A stretch of DNA of 64,000 nucleotides from Ectothiorhodospira shaposhnikovii (GCF_016584105.1 NZ_NRSM01000011.1:37501-101500), one strand, 5' to 3'; positions 49,553-59,108 are shown, counted from the first letter of the stretch. Program-made: numbers and translations. The notes: generated by a model not told the origin, from the letters alone.

Positions 49553-51952
49553 TTATGCGTTGATTTGCGAGTGTTCGGGAGAGTCCTCGCCGACACGGTT
49601 GCGGTAAGCGGCCATGAACCCGTCGCGCAGACGGTCCTCGAGCGACACCTTGCGGTCGTCCACATCGTGGGGCCGGACACCGGCGTCGCTGCGCAGCGGG
49701 GTTTCCGTCGATGCCTTGGCGGCAGGCTTGCCGCCCTGATCGCTGTCGGCGGTTTTCTCTTCCTTCTCCTTGTCCGCCTTGGCCGACTTGGGCAGGCGCT
49801 CGTAAGCGGCCTCGGTGGCGGCGAAGGCTTCGTCGGAGAGTTCGACCAGGCGTTTCAGCTCGGCTTCCCGGTCCTCATCGGAAGCGAAGGAGAGCCCTTG
49901 CTTCTCCAGTCGGGTGAGCAGCTTCTTGGCGCGGGAGCGGCAAGCGGCCGCCTTTTGTTCGGCTTCCAGTTCCTGGACGCGTTTCTGCAGCTCGGCGACC
50001 TGGGCCTTGAGCTGCCGGTTTTCCTTTTCCAGGTCGGTAACGCGGGCAGGATCGCCTTCTTGCTGGGACGGTTTCTTCTTGGCCGCTTCGACGGCCTGGT
50101 CATCGGTGGGTTTGGTATTGTCTTCCATCGTGGAATCTCCTTCGGGTTGGGATTGGTCGGGCTGGCTCTGAAGGGACGCCACCTGCAGAATCCTGGCGTT
50201 CTCGTCCGCGCCTTTGCGGTCGAGCAGTCCCAGTCCGGTGAAAGTGACGCCGTGCAGAATCTCGAAAACGGGTTGGCCATTGAAATCACGGCCCTTGAAT
50301 TTGCGCAGGTGGGTGCAGTAGTCGGCCTTATTCTGGAAGCGCTTGTGGCAGACCGAGCATTCGCCCTCCTGGTAGTCGCACTCCATGGAGACCTGGGAGA
50401 TGATCCCGCGCTTCATCAGCTTGTAGGCCAGCCGGGCGGCCGGTGTGTCGTGGACGTACAGCTCGCCGACGCATTCCACGCGGCCGCCGTTGTCGTCCTC
50501 CAGGTAGTCGGCGGCGACGATGCCGCCCACGATGTCGTTGAACTCCTGCGAATGCTGCAGATCGACCTTCTTGTTCACGGCCGTCATGTGCCGACCGGAC
50601 AACTCCTCGGCGGTGAAGTGGTCGCCGTTCTTGTTGGTGCCGGTGCGACAGAGCACGAAGCTGAATTGGGGGTCGCCCGCCGAGCCGACATCCATGGCCT
50701 CGGTCGTGAGGCGTTCGCCTTCGCCCAACCGGATGTCCACGGGGATGCTGGTGTGGAAGTTCGCGGCGGCGGCCATCGGAACGGGTTTCTCCTCCCGCTC
50801 GGCGCTGGCCTTGGCCCCGGGGGCGCAGACGAACAATCGCTCCTTGGCGTTGGAAGCCTCGCCGTGCTTGGAGGTGATGGCGTAGTGGTGATCCTTGGAC
50901 TTCATCCGGCTCTGTTTGCCGAATGAGCCGATGATCCGCTTCATCTCCTGCTCGTTGGGATAGGCGTGATCGCGGTAGGAAATCAGCCAGTGCGGAATGT
51001 GCTTGGCATTGCCGAGAAAGGTCTGGAAGAACTCGCTGGCGTTGGCCTTGGTGACGGTCTTGTGGTCGGTCTCGTAATACTTGACCTTGGTGTCGGCCTT
51101 GATTTCGAGCCCTTCCCAATAGGTCATGAGCCCTTCCACGAAGTGGTAGGCCCGCTCGTAGTTGGTAGTCGAAAACTCGGTGGCGTAGGGCGGATCGAAG
51201 TAGGCCAGATCCGCCTTGGCTTTCGGCAGCAGGTCGTTGATGTCCTGCCGGTGGGCCTTGTTCTCCTTGTCGTTGTCGAAGACCAGGGCGTTGATGCGCT
51301 GCAGGTTCTTGCGCAGACGATCCTTGAATTCGTCTGGGGTGTCCTGGCGGCGGCCATAGTCGGTGGACGACGAGAAGTGGCCGAAGCCGCCCTTGCCGCT
51401 CATGCAGGTCTTGCCGAGGCCGAACAGGGCGATGTCTTTCTTGAAGCCGGAGAGCTTGTCGCAGTTGGCGCGGATGGTGTCGATCAGCGCATGGACGCCC
51501 TTGGCGAAGAAGATGCCCTTGAAGTTGTCCTGAACGAAGCTGCCCGCCTTGGCGTTGTCGGCCAGGAGTGCCTCGATCTCGTCCTCGCTCAGGCGAACCG
51601 AGTTGTTCTCGATGATCGCCTTGGCGGCATGGTGGCAGTAGCGGAGCCGGTCGTTGGCGATGACCTGGAGGCCCTTGGTCTTGTACATGTAGGCCACGAC
51701 CGCAGACCCCGAAAAGGCATCCAGCACCGTGCCAGTGCCTTCCGGGGTATGCTTCCAGATCCAGTCGACGAGCTTCTGCTTACTGCCGATGTAGTTGGTG
51801 ATGTACTTGGGGCGCTTCTCGGGAGGGAGCTCTTCAGGAGCTGACTGTTCGGCGGCCTCGGACCCGAGCGCATCGGGATCGAGAGTCAGCGCCGCATCGG
51901 CCTCCAGTAGAAACGCCAGCCTTTCCAGGTCTGTGGCGAACAGTTCCATCAA
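49553..51952 (-). CDS. Fusion of D12-type adenine methylase with prohead protease and scaffold
   Basis: This 799-residue protein has three parts. Residues 45-385 form a Dam-like D12 adenine methyltransferase, with NYIGSKQKLVDWIWKHTP, motif I-like LDAFSGSAVVAY and catalytic DPPY in LAYFDPPYAT. Residues 400-600 look like a prohead serine protease: VDLQHSQEFNDIVGG with a candidate His, and ISQVSMECDY with a candidate Ser. A CxxC...CxxH-like finger (CSVCHKRFQNKADYCTHL) follows the candidate Ser. Residues 610-799 are a charged coiled coil typical of scaffolds. Fusing methylase to protease and scaffold is unusual; the methylase could mark packaged DNA. The start lies 54 bases after a bipartite motif. 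Confidence 0.72.
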   Translation of the reverse strand: MMELFATDLERLAFLLEADAALTLDPDALGSEAAEQSAPEELPPEKRPKYITNYIGSKQKLVDWIWKHTPEGTGTVLDAFSGSAVVAYMYKTKGLQVIANDRLRYCHHAAKAIIENNSVRLSEDEIEALLADNAKAGSFVQDNFKGIFFAKGVHALIDTIRANCDKLSGFKKDIALFGLGKTCMSGKGGFGHFSSSTDYGRRQDTPDEFKDRLRKNLQRINALVFDNDKENKAHRQDINDLLPKAKADLAYFDPPYATEFSTTNYERAYHFVEGLMTYWEGLEIKADTKVKYYETDHKTVTKANASEFFQTFLGNAKHIPHWLISYRDHAYPNEQEMKRIIGSFGKQSRMKSKDHHYAITSKHGEASNAKERLFVCAPGAKASAEREEKPVPMAAAANFHTSIPVDIRLGEGERLTTEAMDVGSAGDPQFSFVLCRTGTNKNGDHFTAEELSGRHMTAVNKKVDLQHSQEFNDIVGGIVAADYLEDDNGGRVECVGELYVHDTPAARLAYKLMKRGIISQVSMECDYQEGECSVCHKRFQNKADYCTHLRKFKGRDFNGQPVFEILHGVTFTGLGLLDRKGADENARILQVASLQSQPDQSQPEGDSTMEDNTKPTDDQAVEAAKKKPSQQEGDPARVTDLEKENRQLKAQVAELQKRVQELEAEQKAAACRSRAKKLLTRLEKQGLSFASDEDREAELKRLVELSDEAFAATEAAYERLPKSAKADKEKEEKTADSDQGGKPAAKASTETPLRSDAGVRPHDVDDRKVSLEDRLRDGFMAAYRNRVGEDSPEHSQINA

Positions 51953-52005
51953 CGTCTCCGGTCAGTTTGCTGTGCTCTCCGCGACCTGCGGGGAGCGTTC
52001 AGCGG

Positions 52006-52037
52006 TTACTTACCGGAAGCGTCGGCGATGTGTCGGA
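52006..52037 (-). promoter_or_regulatory. Bipartite intergenic motif, copy 4 (upstream of methylase-protease gene)
   Basis: TCCGAC (52037-52032), 15 bases, CCGGTAAGTAA (52016-52006) on the minus strand, within the 100-base gap that precedes the capsid module. Confidence 0.7.
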
Positions 52038-52052
52038 GGGTGACGGCGAATT

Positions 52053-52406
52053 TCAGCGGGCGGAGTTCAGCCGGCCCAGAACGGCCTTGCCGCAGGCGTC
52101 GAGGGAGGGGTCTTCGTCGCTCTCGGTGATCTCGGAAAAGACCCCGTCATAGGGGGAGCGGGACAGCCGGTGATATTCGAGAAAATTCGCCGGAAGCGAG
52201 GTGGCCTCGGCCTCGACCAGACGGTTGACCACCCAGGCGGCCTCGTCCTTGCGGTCGGCAAGCCCGTTCGGCCCCCGGTCGAGGTAGTACATCTCCACAT
52301 CCAGACCGGGACCCGGCCCCTGAACCCAGACGCCCACGGGCACGTATTCCGGGACGGTGGCTTGCCGGTCGGCCATTATCGAGTCGATCATATAGCGCAG
52401 TTTCAT
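52053..52406 (-). CDS. Phage protein, unknown function
   Basis: The 117-residue protein begins MKLRYMIDSIMADRQATVPE and contains YVPVGVWVQGPGPGLDVEMY and EEAAWVVNRLVEAEATSL-like phrases. It overlaps the 170-residue gene by four bases. It has no recognised domain. It ends the first head transcript, before the bipartite motif at 52006. Confidence 0.55.
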   Translation of the reverse strand: MKLRYMIDSIMADRQATVPEYVPVGVWVQGPGPGLDVEMYYLDRGPNGLADRKDEAAWVVNRLVEAEATSLPANFLEYHRLSRSPYDGVFSEITESDEDPSLDACGKAVLGRLNSAR

Positions 52407-52915
52407 GACCAGTCCTCCGCGATCTGGAGATGCTCTTCCAGAAGCTGGGCGTCGATCCGGTGGAATCTTTCGGCGTTTTTTTGTCGGTAGGCGATCCAGC
52501 GTTGCCAGTCCGCCGCGAGCTCGGGCTCCGAGACCGGCTCGATCATTTCGACATGGTGAATGCGGCCCAGATCGTCGGTCAGCTCGACAATCAGCCAGCC
52601 TTCGACCTCCTTGCCGTCATGTTCGGCCATCAGGGTATCTTCGACCCGGACATCGACCACTTTGATGGTGTGGGCGTGCTGAAAACCCTCGTCATAACCG
52701 AGTGCCTTCCACAACAGCCAGAAATCGGTGCGCAGATGGTTGCCAGCGGTGTCGAAATGGGGTGCGATCCGGGTGACGGTGAAGCTGTCCACCAGGGTAT
52801 CCAGAAAGAGATCCCCGGATTCCCTTACGGTCATGCGGCTGCCCCGGTTGTTGAACCAGTGCAGCGCTTCCTGCAGCCGCTGTTTCTCTTGTTCGATAAA
52901 GTTTTTCATGGTCAT
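52403..52915 (-). CDS. Phage protein, unknown function
   Basis: This acidic protein of 170 residues starts MTMKNFIEQEKQRLQEALHW and has a compact alpha/beta sequence (DFWLLWKALGYDEGFQHAHT, then EGWLIVELTDDLGRIHHVEM). Its ATG overlaps the stop of the giant head protein gene. Because it directly follows a protein with a kinase-like domain it might be a partner or regulator of it, but no motif supports this. Confidence 0.55.
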   Translation of the reverse strand: MTMKNFIEQEKQRLQEALHWFNNRGSRMTVRESGDLFLDTLVDSFTVTRIAPHFDTAGNHLRTDFWLLWKALGYDEGFQHAHTIKVVDVRVEDTLMAEHDGKEVEGWLIVELTDDLGRIHHVEMIEPVSEPELAADWQRWIAYRQKNAERFHRIDAQLLEEHLQIAEDWS

Positions 52916-55900
52916 TGTTTGCGTTTGCTCCAGCTTTGAGGAGTATGGACGATGTCCTCCACCTTGCGCCCGTCGGGTAGTTTCTTGATGCCGCGCCGGG
53001 TGAAACTCTGGATGATCTCCCGGCGTTCGTTGTCGCTTCTGGCGACGATGAATTCGATGTTGTCCAGCAGCGTCACCGAGTATTTGAAGATGGTCTCGTT
53101 ACCATGGCGCTGCGAGAACCGCTTCCAGTCGTCGATGCTGGCCCCCCGGTTGCGCTGCACGTAGTCATCAATCACCTTGCCGTAGGCGTCATGGTCATAA
53201 CTGATAGCGTCCATGCGCCGCAGCATCTGTTTCTTGAAATAGAGGGCCGGTGAGGCGTCGCTGGCCGGTTGCTTCTTGATCCGGGTGAAGAAATAGCTCG
53301 CGCCGCCGGTCTGCATGTCAGCCACCGGGGACATTCCGCCCGGAGCCACGCCCATGCGCATCTTCTCGACCGTGCTGACCATGGCTCCGTTGTTCTCCAT
53401 GATCAAGTCGATGAAGCCGGACATACTCTCGCCGTTGGTCAGATCATGGACCAGCGAATAGCCCTTCATCTGTTTTTCCAGGTCCTCCTCGGTGATGTCG
53501 AACCGGAACTGGTGCCGGTATCCGCCCTTGGCGTCTCGGTCCAGAAAGCCCGCCTGGTATTCGCCCAGCGGGTTGTATCCGGAAAGCTGGGTGATGTCCT
53601 GGACGCCCAGTTCCTTTTGCCAATAGCCGCGCAGAGCCTGGACCCGCTCGGTGGTGGTGGCGTTGCGGTCGTCGAGGGATTTCTGCAGTCGTTTGTAGTC
53701 GGCGCTCTTGTCGGTCTTGCGGATGTAGGCGAGCTTTTCGAGGTACATCTGCTCCGCGTTTTCCGCCGTGGCCACCCGGGTATCGATCCCAAGCTGTTCG
53801 AGCTTTTCCAGCATCGCCTCGACCCGTCCGGGGGTAGCGTCGCCGTCCAGGATCATTTCCAGCTCGCCGCGCTGGGCATAGAGGTTGGTGTCGGACCAGG
53901 GGCGATAGCGGACCCGGGTGCCGTCCTCGAAGGTGACGGTGTACTGGTGCCCGTCCTGCATGCGGGAGTTTTGATTGAACAGCGTCCGGTTGTCGATGTC
54001 GTCGGCCTCGACGGTAATGGTGCCGGAACCGATCCTGCGCTTGGTGTGGGTCACCTTGCCGCGTTCCACCTTGAACGGCGGTTTCTCCTTGGGTTTCTGC
54101 GCGTCGAGCTTGGGCAGGTACTGCTCGAATACGCCGTTGGTGGCCCGATCCCAGTCGACGGACTCTTCGATCTCCTTGACCCATTTCAGATAATGGTCCG
54201 CCATCTCCTTGACCTTGGGGTCGGCGCTCTTTTGCAGGGTTTCCAGTTTCTTGCGCAGGCGCAGGGCCTTGTCGATCTTGGTCCGGTTGTACTTGCCGTC
54301 GCCCACGTGGAAATTGACGTTTTTTACGGCGTCCAGAATCGTCGGAAAGAAGCTGTCTTCGACCAGCGGTTGTCCCTTTTCCCCGGCAGCCGTCTGCACA
54401 TACCTGCGCAGCACCTCGTCGATGCGGCGGTCGGTGTCCGGCCGGATCTTCATCTTGACCACGGTGCGCTTCTTCCCCTTGAAGCTCTCGGTGAAGATCA
54501 GCGCGTTCTGGTCCTCCACGTCGCCACTGTCGAAGGGCAGGGTCTTGCCCTGCCAGCCGAGTTTGCGGGCCTCCTCGATCAGGGTCTCTTCGGCGGAGGA
54601 GAGCAGCTTTTTCTTGCCGGTGGCGGTACTCAGCTTGTCGAAACGAAAGCCCCGATCCCCCAGCACATCGGCGTAATAGCCTTCGAAGTCTCGCCGGAGA
54701 TTGTGTTTCCGCTCCAAGGCCAGATCATAGAAATGCCGCATCCCGGCCGGGTCCTTGGCGAACCGTCCCTCGGCGTAGGGCCGTAGCAGATCGAGGTAAT
54801 CCTCGTCGGCGATCTTTTCGACTTCCTGTATGTAGCGCAGGGTCGCGTTGGGATCGACCCGTACCTTCCCTTCCTTGGCCGCCCGGAAGACCTTGTTGTA
54901 AAACGGCTCTTCCTCGCCGCAGACGCCGTTGGGGTGATAGTCGAGCGTGAGCTTGTCCTGGCCCAGAAACTTGAAGGCCTGGCCTTTGTCGATGCCGTAG
55001 ACGCGACCGTCCCGGGCGCGGATGAATTGCTTGGAGTGTCCGTCGTGGTTGGCGATCAGCCAGTCGACCACATGCTCGCGCTGGATCTGCTCCAGTTCGA
55101 TGGTGGTCAGATCCTGTGGCAGGATGTTGCGAAAATCGAAGTCGTCCCGCAGATCGGTACGCCATTTCTGGATGGAGCCGGTGCGGCCGTTCAACTGGAT
55201 GGTGCGCACCTCGATGGAATGGGGGTCGATGAGGCGGCCGATCTTGTAGGCTGCTTCCTCTCCGAAGGCGATGAACTCATCGTCCTTGCGGCCAATGGGC
55301 TTGAACAGCCATTTGTCACCGTTTTCGTCGGTCCAGAACTCCTTTTCGTGTGCGCCGCCGACAGCGGCCTTGCCGGATTTCTTGAACTTCGAAGGCAGAC
55401 CCTTCTGCTGCCACGCGGTATCGACGGTGGCGAACTCCGCGCCTTTCTTGCCGATCTTGGGCTCGGGCGGCTTGACCGGACTCGGTTGTGGAGCTGGTTT
55501 CGGCGTGGCAGGCTTGGCCGGTGCGGTTTTCTTCTTGCCGCCATGTTTTTCGGCCCAGGCTGCGTGCTTGGTGTCGATGCTGGCCTGAACCGCTTTGATT
55601 TTCGCGGGATCGGTCTCGGTGAAGAGCGTGGTCAGCTCGTCTTTGTTGGCCCACTGCCAATACTGAACCTTGGTCTCCTTGGCGAGCGTCTTGAGCTCCG
55701 TCGATTTCAGCTTGCCGACCTGGTCCTGGAAGAGCTGTTTCTTGAGGGCGATTTCCTTGCTGTGGGCCGCCAGCAGATCCTGGGGTAGATCGGTGCCGCC
55801 GGAAACCGCCTGTTCCGCCTTGGCAATCGCGTCGAGGAAATCCTTGTAGCCGGTCGGCGTGTCGGGAACGACCACGGCCTTGGCGGCGTCTTCGAGAGCC

Positions 55901-57486
55901 GTTTTCTGTTTCAGGATCAGCTTTTGTTTGGCCTCGTCGACCGCCTTTTTCTTGACCGACTCGGCCATGTCGGCACCGGCCTTCTTCTGCAGCGCCTCGA
56001 CGAGCTGCTGCTTGTTTTTGAGGATGCCGATGCCGTGCTTCTGTTTGGCCGCCGCGAGTTCCTTGCCCATCAGGCCGCTGTGATCCACGCCGGGCTCCAG
56101 CTTGTCGAGCAGCTCGATGGTCTCCTGTTTGGTCATATTGAGGGAGATGCCGTTCTCTTTCGCCATCTCCTTGAGCTGCTGGGCGGTCATGCCCTCCAGC
56201 CCCTCGGCGGGAGGGATCTTCGCCATCTGGGCGGCGAGCAGCTTGGCCTGTTTGAGTTCCGCCTGCTTCAGTCCGAGCAGATCGACCAGTTCTTCCTTGG
56301 TCCGCAGCAGACCGATCTTGTGTTCCTTGAGCTTGGCGCTGAGCGCCGCTCCGGCCAGGTCGCCGTGATCGATCCCGGGTTCGGCCAGATCGAGCAGCTT
56401 GATGAAATCGGCCTTGGTCCGGGCGATGGCCACGCCGTTCTGTTTCGCCAGGGTCTGGAGCTGTTTGACCGTCAGCGAACCGAGGTCGGCGATGTCGCCG
56501 TTTTCAAAGGCGCTCTTGATCTTGGCGTTCTCCTTGGCCTGGGCGTCGGCCATGCCTTCCAGCACGTGGGGCGGGAGAATGCAGGCGTCCCCCTGCGATG
56601 CCTGGGCGGCTGCTTTGGCGGCCATCTCGCTACCGCAGACGGTCATCGGCCACGCCACGATATTGGTGCAGCGGCAGTGCGGATGCGCGGGTTGCTGGGG
56701 GAACTTGTCGATGGCAAAGGTCTTGCCGTCCTGGCCGCCGCAGACCGGGCACATGCGCTCGTCCTCCATGGCCAGCCATTCCAGTTTCTGGATGCCGACC
56801 CGCTCGTGGAACTTGAGCCTGCCCATGTTGTGGGCGCGGAGGACCTCGGTGCGGGCGATCATCTCCATGCGGTACTGCGCCTTGCTGAACACCCGGCTTC
56901 CGGCCTGGCGAAAGGAGTCCTTGTCGATGATCACCTTGCCCATGTCCCGGACGATGTCGTCGGCTCCCTTGCCCGTGGCGACGCCGTTCAGGATGGTGCG
57001 CTTGATGCCGTCTGCGAGTTCTCGGTGGACGTCACCGGCGAGCGTGAGGTTGTACTGCGCCATGAAGTCGAGGGCATTGGTGTCGACGATGGTGAACACC
57101 TTGGTGGCCAGCTTGTCGATGCCTTCGGGTTTGAGGTCGGCGTAGAACGGCAGCGCCGCGTCGGCGAGCTCTCCGATTCCCTGTTGGATGCCGAGCTTGA
57201 AGGAGTCCTTGGTCGTCTTGCGAAAGAGCAGGGTCTGCTCCCGCTTGAGCCGCTTCATGGTGTCGTCGAGTTCGAGCTGGAGCTTTTCCAGCCCCTTGAG
57301 GGCGGCGAGCTTGTTGTCCGGCAGGGAGCCGAGGGAGCGGTACTGGAGGATGGCGCGGGCGACCTCGTCTTCGGCCTGTTTCAGCGCCTGGGTGAGCTGG
57401 GCCGTGACCTGGTCGTTGTAGCGGTTGCGGGCCGTCAGACTTTTCAGGGTGGCCGTCTGGATGCGCTGCTTCAGGTCCGACAGCAT
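52912..57486 (-). CDS. Giant head morphogenesis protein with SAP-like repeats and kinase-like domain
   Basis: This 1524-residue protein is far longer than usual minor head proteins (300-500). Residues 1-280 are the SPP1 gp7/Mu gpF-like head morphogenesis domain, closing with a zinc site (CPVCGG, then HPHCRC). Residues 300-500 hold four SAP-like helical repeats of the type LTVKQLQTLAKQNGVAIART. Residues 680-900 resemble an HipA/PI-kinase-like fold: KWLFKPIGRKDDEF, the putative catalytic loop VVDWLIANHDGHSKQFI and the metal-binding YGIDKGQAF. The C-terminal 600 residues are unassigned. It would be packed in or on the head and might be ejected into the host. The kinase reading is an inference from motifs. 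Confidence 0.7.
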   Translation of the reverse strand: MLSDLKQRIQTATLKSLTARNRYNDQVTAQLTQALKQAEDEVARAILQYRSLGSLPDNKLAALKGLEKLQLELDDTMKRLKREQTLLFRKTTKDSFKLGIQQGIGELADAALPFYADLKPEGIDKLATKVFTIVDTNALDFMAQYNLTLAGDVHRELADGIKRTILNGVATGKGADDIVRDMGKVIIDKDSFRQAGSRVFSKAQYRMEMIARTEVLRAHNMGRLKFHERVGIQKLEWLAMEDERMCPVCGGQDGKTFAIDKFPQQPAHPHCRCTNIVAWPMTVCGSEMAAKAAAQASQGDACILPPHVLEGMADAQAKENAKIKSAFENGDIADLGSLTVKQLQTLAKQNGVAIARTKADFIKLLDLAEPGIDHGDLAGAALSAKLKEHKIGLLRTKEELVDLLGLKQAELKQAKLLAAQMAKIPPAEGLEGMTAQQLKEMAKENGISLNMTKQETIELLDKLEPGVDHSGLMGKELAAAKQKHGIGILKNKQQLVEALQKKAGADMAESVKKKAVDEAKQKLILKQKTALEDAAKAVVVPDTPTGYKDFLDAIAKAEQAVSGGTDLPQDLLAAHSKEIALKKQLFQDQVGKLKSTELKTLAKETKVQYWQWANKDELTTLFTETDPAKIKAVQASIDTKHAAWAEKHGGKKKTAPAKPATPKPAPQPSPVKPPEPKIGKKGAEFATVDTAWQQKGLPSKFKKSGKAAVGGAHEKEFWTDENGDKWLFKPIGRKDDEFIAFGEEAAYKIGRLIDPHSIEVRTIQLNGRTGSIQKWRTDLRDDFDFRNILPQDLTTIELEQIQREHVVDWLIANHDGHSKQFIRARDGRVYGIDKGQAFKFLGQDKLTLDYHPNGVCGEEEPFYNKVFRAAKEGKVRVDPNATLRYIQEVEKIADEDYLDLLRPYAEGRFAKDPAGMRHFYDLALERKHNLRRDFEGYYADVLGDRGFRFDKLSTATGKKKLLSSAEETLIEEARKLGWQGKTLPFDSGDVEDQNALIFTESFKGKKRTVVKMKIRPDTDRRIDEVLRRYVQTAAGEKGQPLVEDSFFPTILDAVKNVNFHVGDGKYNRTKIDKALRLRKKLETLQKSADPKVKEMADHYLKWVKEIEESVDWDRATNGVFEQYLPKLDAQKPKEKPPFKVERGKVTHTKRRIGSGTITVEADDIDNRTLFNQNSRMQDGHQYTVTFEDGTRVRYRPWSDTNLYAQRGELEMILDGDATPGRVEAMLEKLEQLGIDTRVATAENAEQMYLEKLAYIRKTDKSADYKRLQKSLDDRNATTTERVQALRGYWQKELGVQDITQLSGYNPLGEYQAGFLDRDAKGGYRHQFRFDITEEDLEKQMKGYSLVHDLTNGESMSGFIDLIMENNGAMVSTVEKMRMGVAPGGMSPVADMQTGGASYFFTRIKKQPASDASPALYFKKQMLRRMDAISYDHDAYGKVIDDYVQRNRGASIDDWKRFSQRHGNETIFKYSVTLLDNIEFIVARSDNERREIIQSFTRRGIKKLPDGRKVEDIVHTPQSWSKRKQ

Positions 57487-58994
57487 TAGCGGGGCTCCCG
57501 GCGGTCGATGAAACGACAGGCCGGGGCGTCGAAAGTGCGCTCGCTGTTGTGGACCCGGCAGTGGTTGGTGTCAGCGATGAAGTGGCTGCACTCGTCGCAC
57601 ACGGCAGCAATGCCGGTGGACTCCAGGTCACCCGACCAGACCAATGCCGCCTCCGCCGTGGGTTCATCGTCCTCGGCCGGAATCCCGAGCATCTTCCGGG
57701 CGCGAGGCACGCTGAGGATGCCGGAGACGACCATATCCACCACCGGCTTCACCTGCTTCTCGTCCATCAGGTCGATCTGCTTACGTTCTGTCTCGCGGTT
57801 GGCAGCCTCGATGTCCGGGTCCAGGTCCATCTTGAGCTGAAGGCTGGAACGGCTGATGAGCTTGCGGTCGTAGAGTTCGATGAGGAGCTTCTTGAAATCG
57901 ACCGCGTCGCTGGGGTCGAGGTCGTTGAAGATGAACTGGATGCTCTTGTCGCCGTGGCCGTTCAGCTCCATCCAGTCGTCGAACACCCAGTCGAGGAGCT
58001 TGCGTGCGGCCTGTTTGATCTCGCGGATCATGACCATCATCTTCTGCATGCTCACCGAGGCAGTGGCGAAATTCGGACCGTCGCCGGTCACCAGCGAGCG
58101 AGACAGACCCAGGGCTACCACGATGTCTTCCTTCACCTCCTTTACCTTGTCCTCGACGTTGAGGACCTGACCGTCGGTGCCGTGGGTTTCGACATTGACG
58201 TAGAACGGGACCACCAGGCCACTTTTCATGTCCATCTTGTTGACCATGTCGCGAACCTGTTCGAGCATCCGCTGGTCCGGCATCACCATCTTCTGGCCGA
58301 ACGCGCCGCCCACCTTGAGCAGACGGAACGGCGTGGCCCAGCGCTTGGCGATGGCCTGTTCGGCCCGGCGGTAATCGCGCAGCAGTTCGATGGCTTGAAA
58401 GGCGGGAAGCACGAGGGAATTGCCCCGGGGCGAGAAGGCCGGTGCGTCCCATTTGAGGTGGACCACCTGTTCGACGGGCAGTGGGATGGATTCCCCGCCG
58501 CCGAGAGTTTCTTCGGGAAATTGCCGGGCCTCGATCAGTTCGCCCTGGGCGTATTTGACCTTGACCGAAACCGGGTTGACGCAGACCAGCTCCTCGATGT
58601 CCTGGCCGGACTTGCTGAAGCGCTTGAAGCCGATGGCGTCGCCTTTCACCAGGAGCTGAAGAACCATGTCCTTGATAAACTGCGAGACGTTCAGCCGCCA
58701 GGCGGCCTCCTGGGCTTGCTCCTTGAGGGTCTCGTCATCGCTGGTGATCTTGATCTCGTCGCCCACGGCGAAGGTGCGCCAGGAGTTGACGCAGTTTTTC
58801 ACCAGCGGCTCCTCGACGTAGTATTCCCAGGCCTTGCGGGCGCGTTCTTCCCAGGTGGCAGGAATCGCTTCGGCGGCGTTCACCTTGGCGAAGGCGGCCG
58901 AGTCGAGCGCTGCCGCTGCGGCCAGCGGCGCGATGACAAAGCCGGTGGTGTCCAGGCTTTCGGGTTGTTCGTCCTGATGGGCGGTGCTTTCCAC
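57486..58994 (-). CDS. Portal protein
   Basis: The GTG at 58994 has a GAGAGG five bases upstream and gives a 502-residue product. An in-frame ATG at 59033 (515 residues) has a weaker site. The portal pattern includes EDKVKEVKEDIVVALGLSRS, VHLKWDAPAFSPRGNSLVLP and a long stem helix followed by a C-terminal crown with four cysteines (CDECSHF, NHCRVH, PACRFI) that may bind zinc. Portals form the dodecamer through which DNA is packaged. It overlaps the head protein gene by one base at the stop. Confidence 0.83.
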   Translation of the reverse strand: MESTAHQDEQPESLDTTGFVIAPLAAAAALDSAAFAKVNAAEAIPATWEERARKAWEYYVEEPLVKNCVNSWRTFAVGDEIKITSDDETLKEQAQEAAWRLNVSQFIKDMVLQLLVKGDAIGFKRFSKSGQDIEELVCVNPVSVKVKYAQGELIEARQFPEETLGGGESIPLPVEQVVHLKWDAPAFSPRGNSLVLPAFQAIELLRDYRRAEQAIAKRWATPFRLLKVGGAFGQKMVMPDQRMLEQVRDMVNKMDMKSGLVVPFYVNVETHGTDGQVLNVEDKVKEVKEDIVVALGLSRSLVTGDGPNFATASVSMQKMMVMIREIKQAARKLLDWVFDDWMELNGHGDKSIQFIFNDLDPSDAVDFKKLLIELYDRKLISRSSLQLKMDLDPDIEAANRETERKQIDLMDEKQVKPVVDMVVSGILSVPRARKMLGIPAEDDEPTAEAALVWSGDLESTGIAAVCDECSHFIADTNHCRVHNSERTFDAPACRFIDRREPR

Positions 58995-59068
58995 GTGATC
59001 CTCTCGGTAGTTTCGGCCATGACAGCCGCACATCCGGCCCGTGTGGGCCGAACCCGGCTCGATGCCGG

Positions 59069-59100
59069 TTACTTACCGGAGCGGGGTGGAAAGCGTCGGA
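59069..59100 (-). promoter_or_regulatory. Bipartite intergenic motif, copy 5 (upstream of portal)
   Basis: TCCGAC (59100-59095), 15 bases, CCGGTAAGTAA (59079-59069) on the minus strand, in the 75-base gap between the large terminase and portal genes. The spacer sequence is the most different of the five copies while the two boxes stay identical. Confidence 0.7.
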
Positions 59101-59108
59101 GGATGCGG

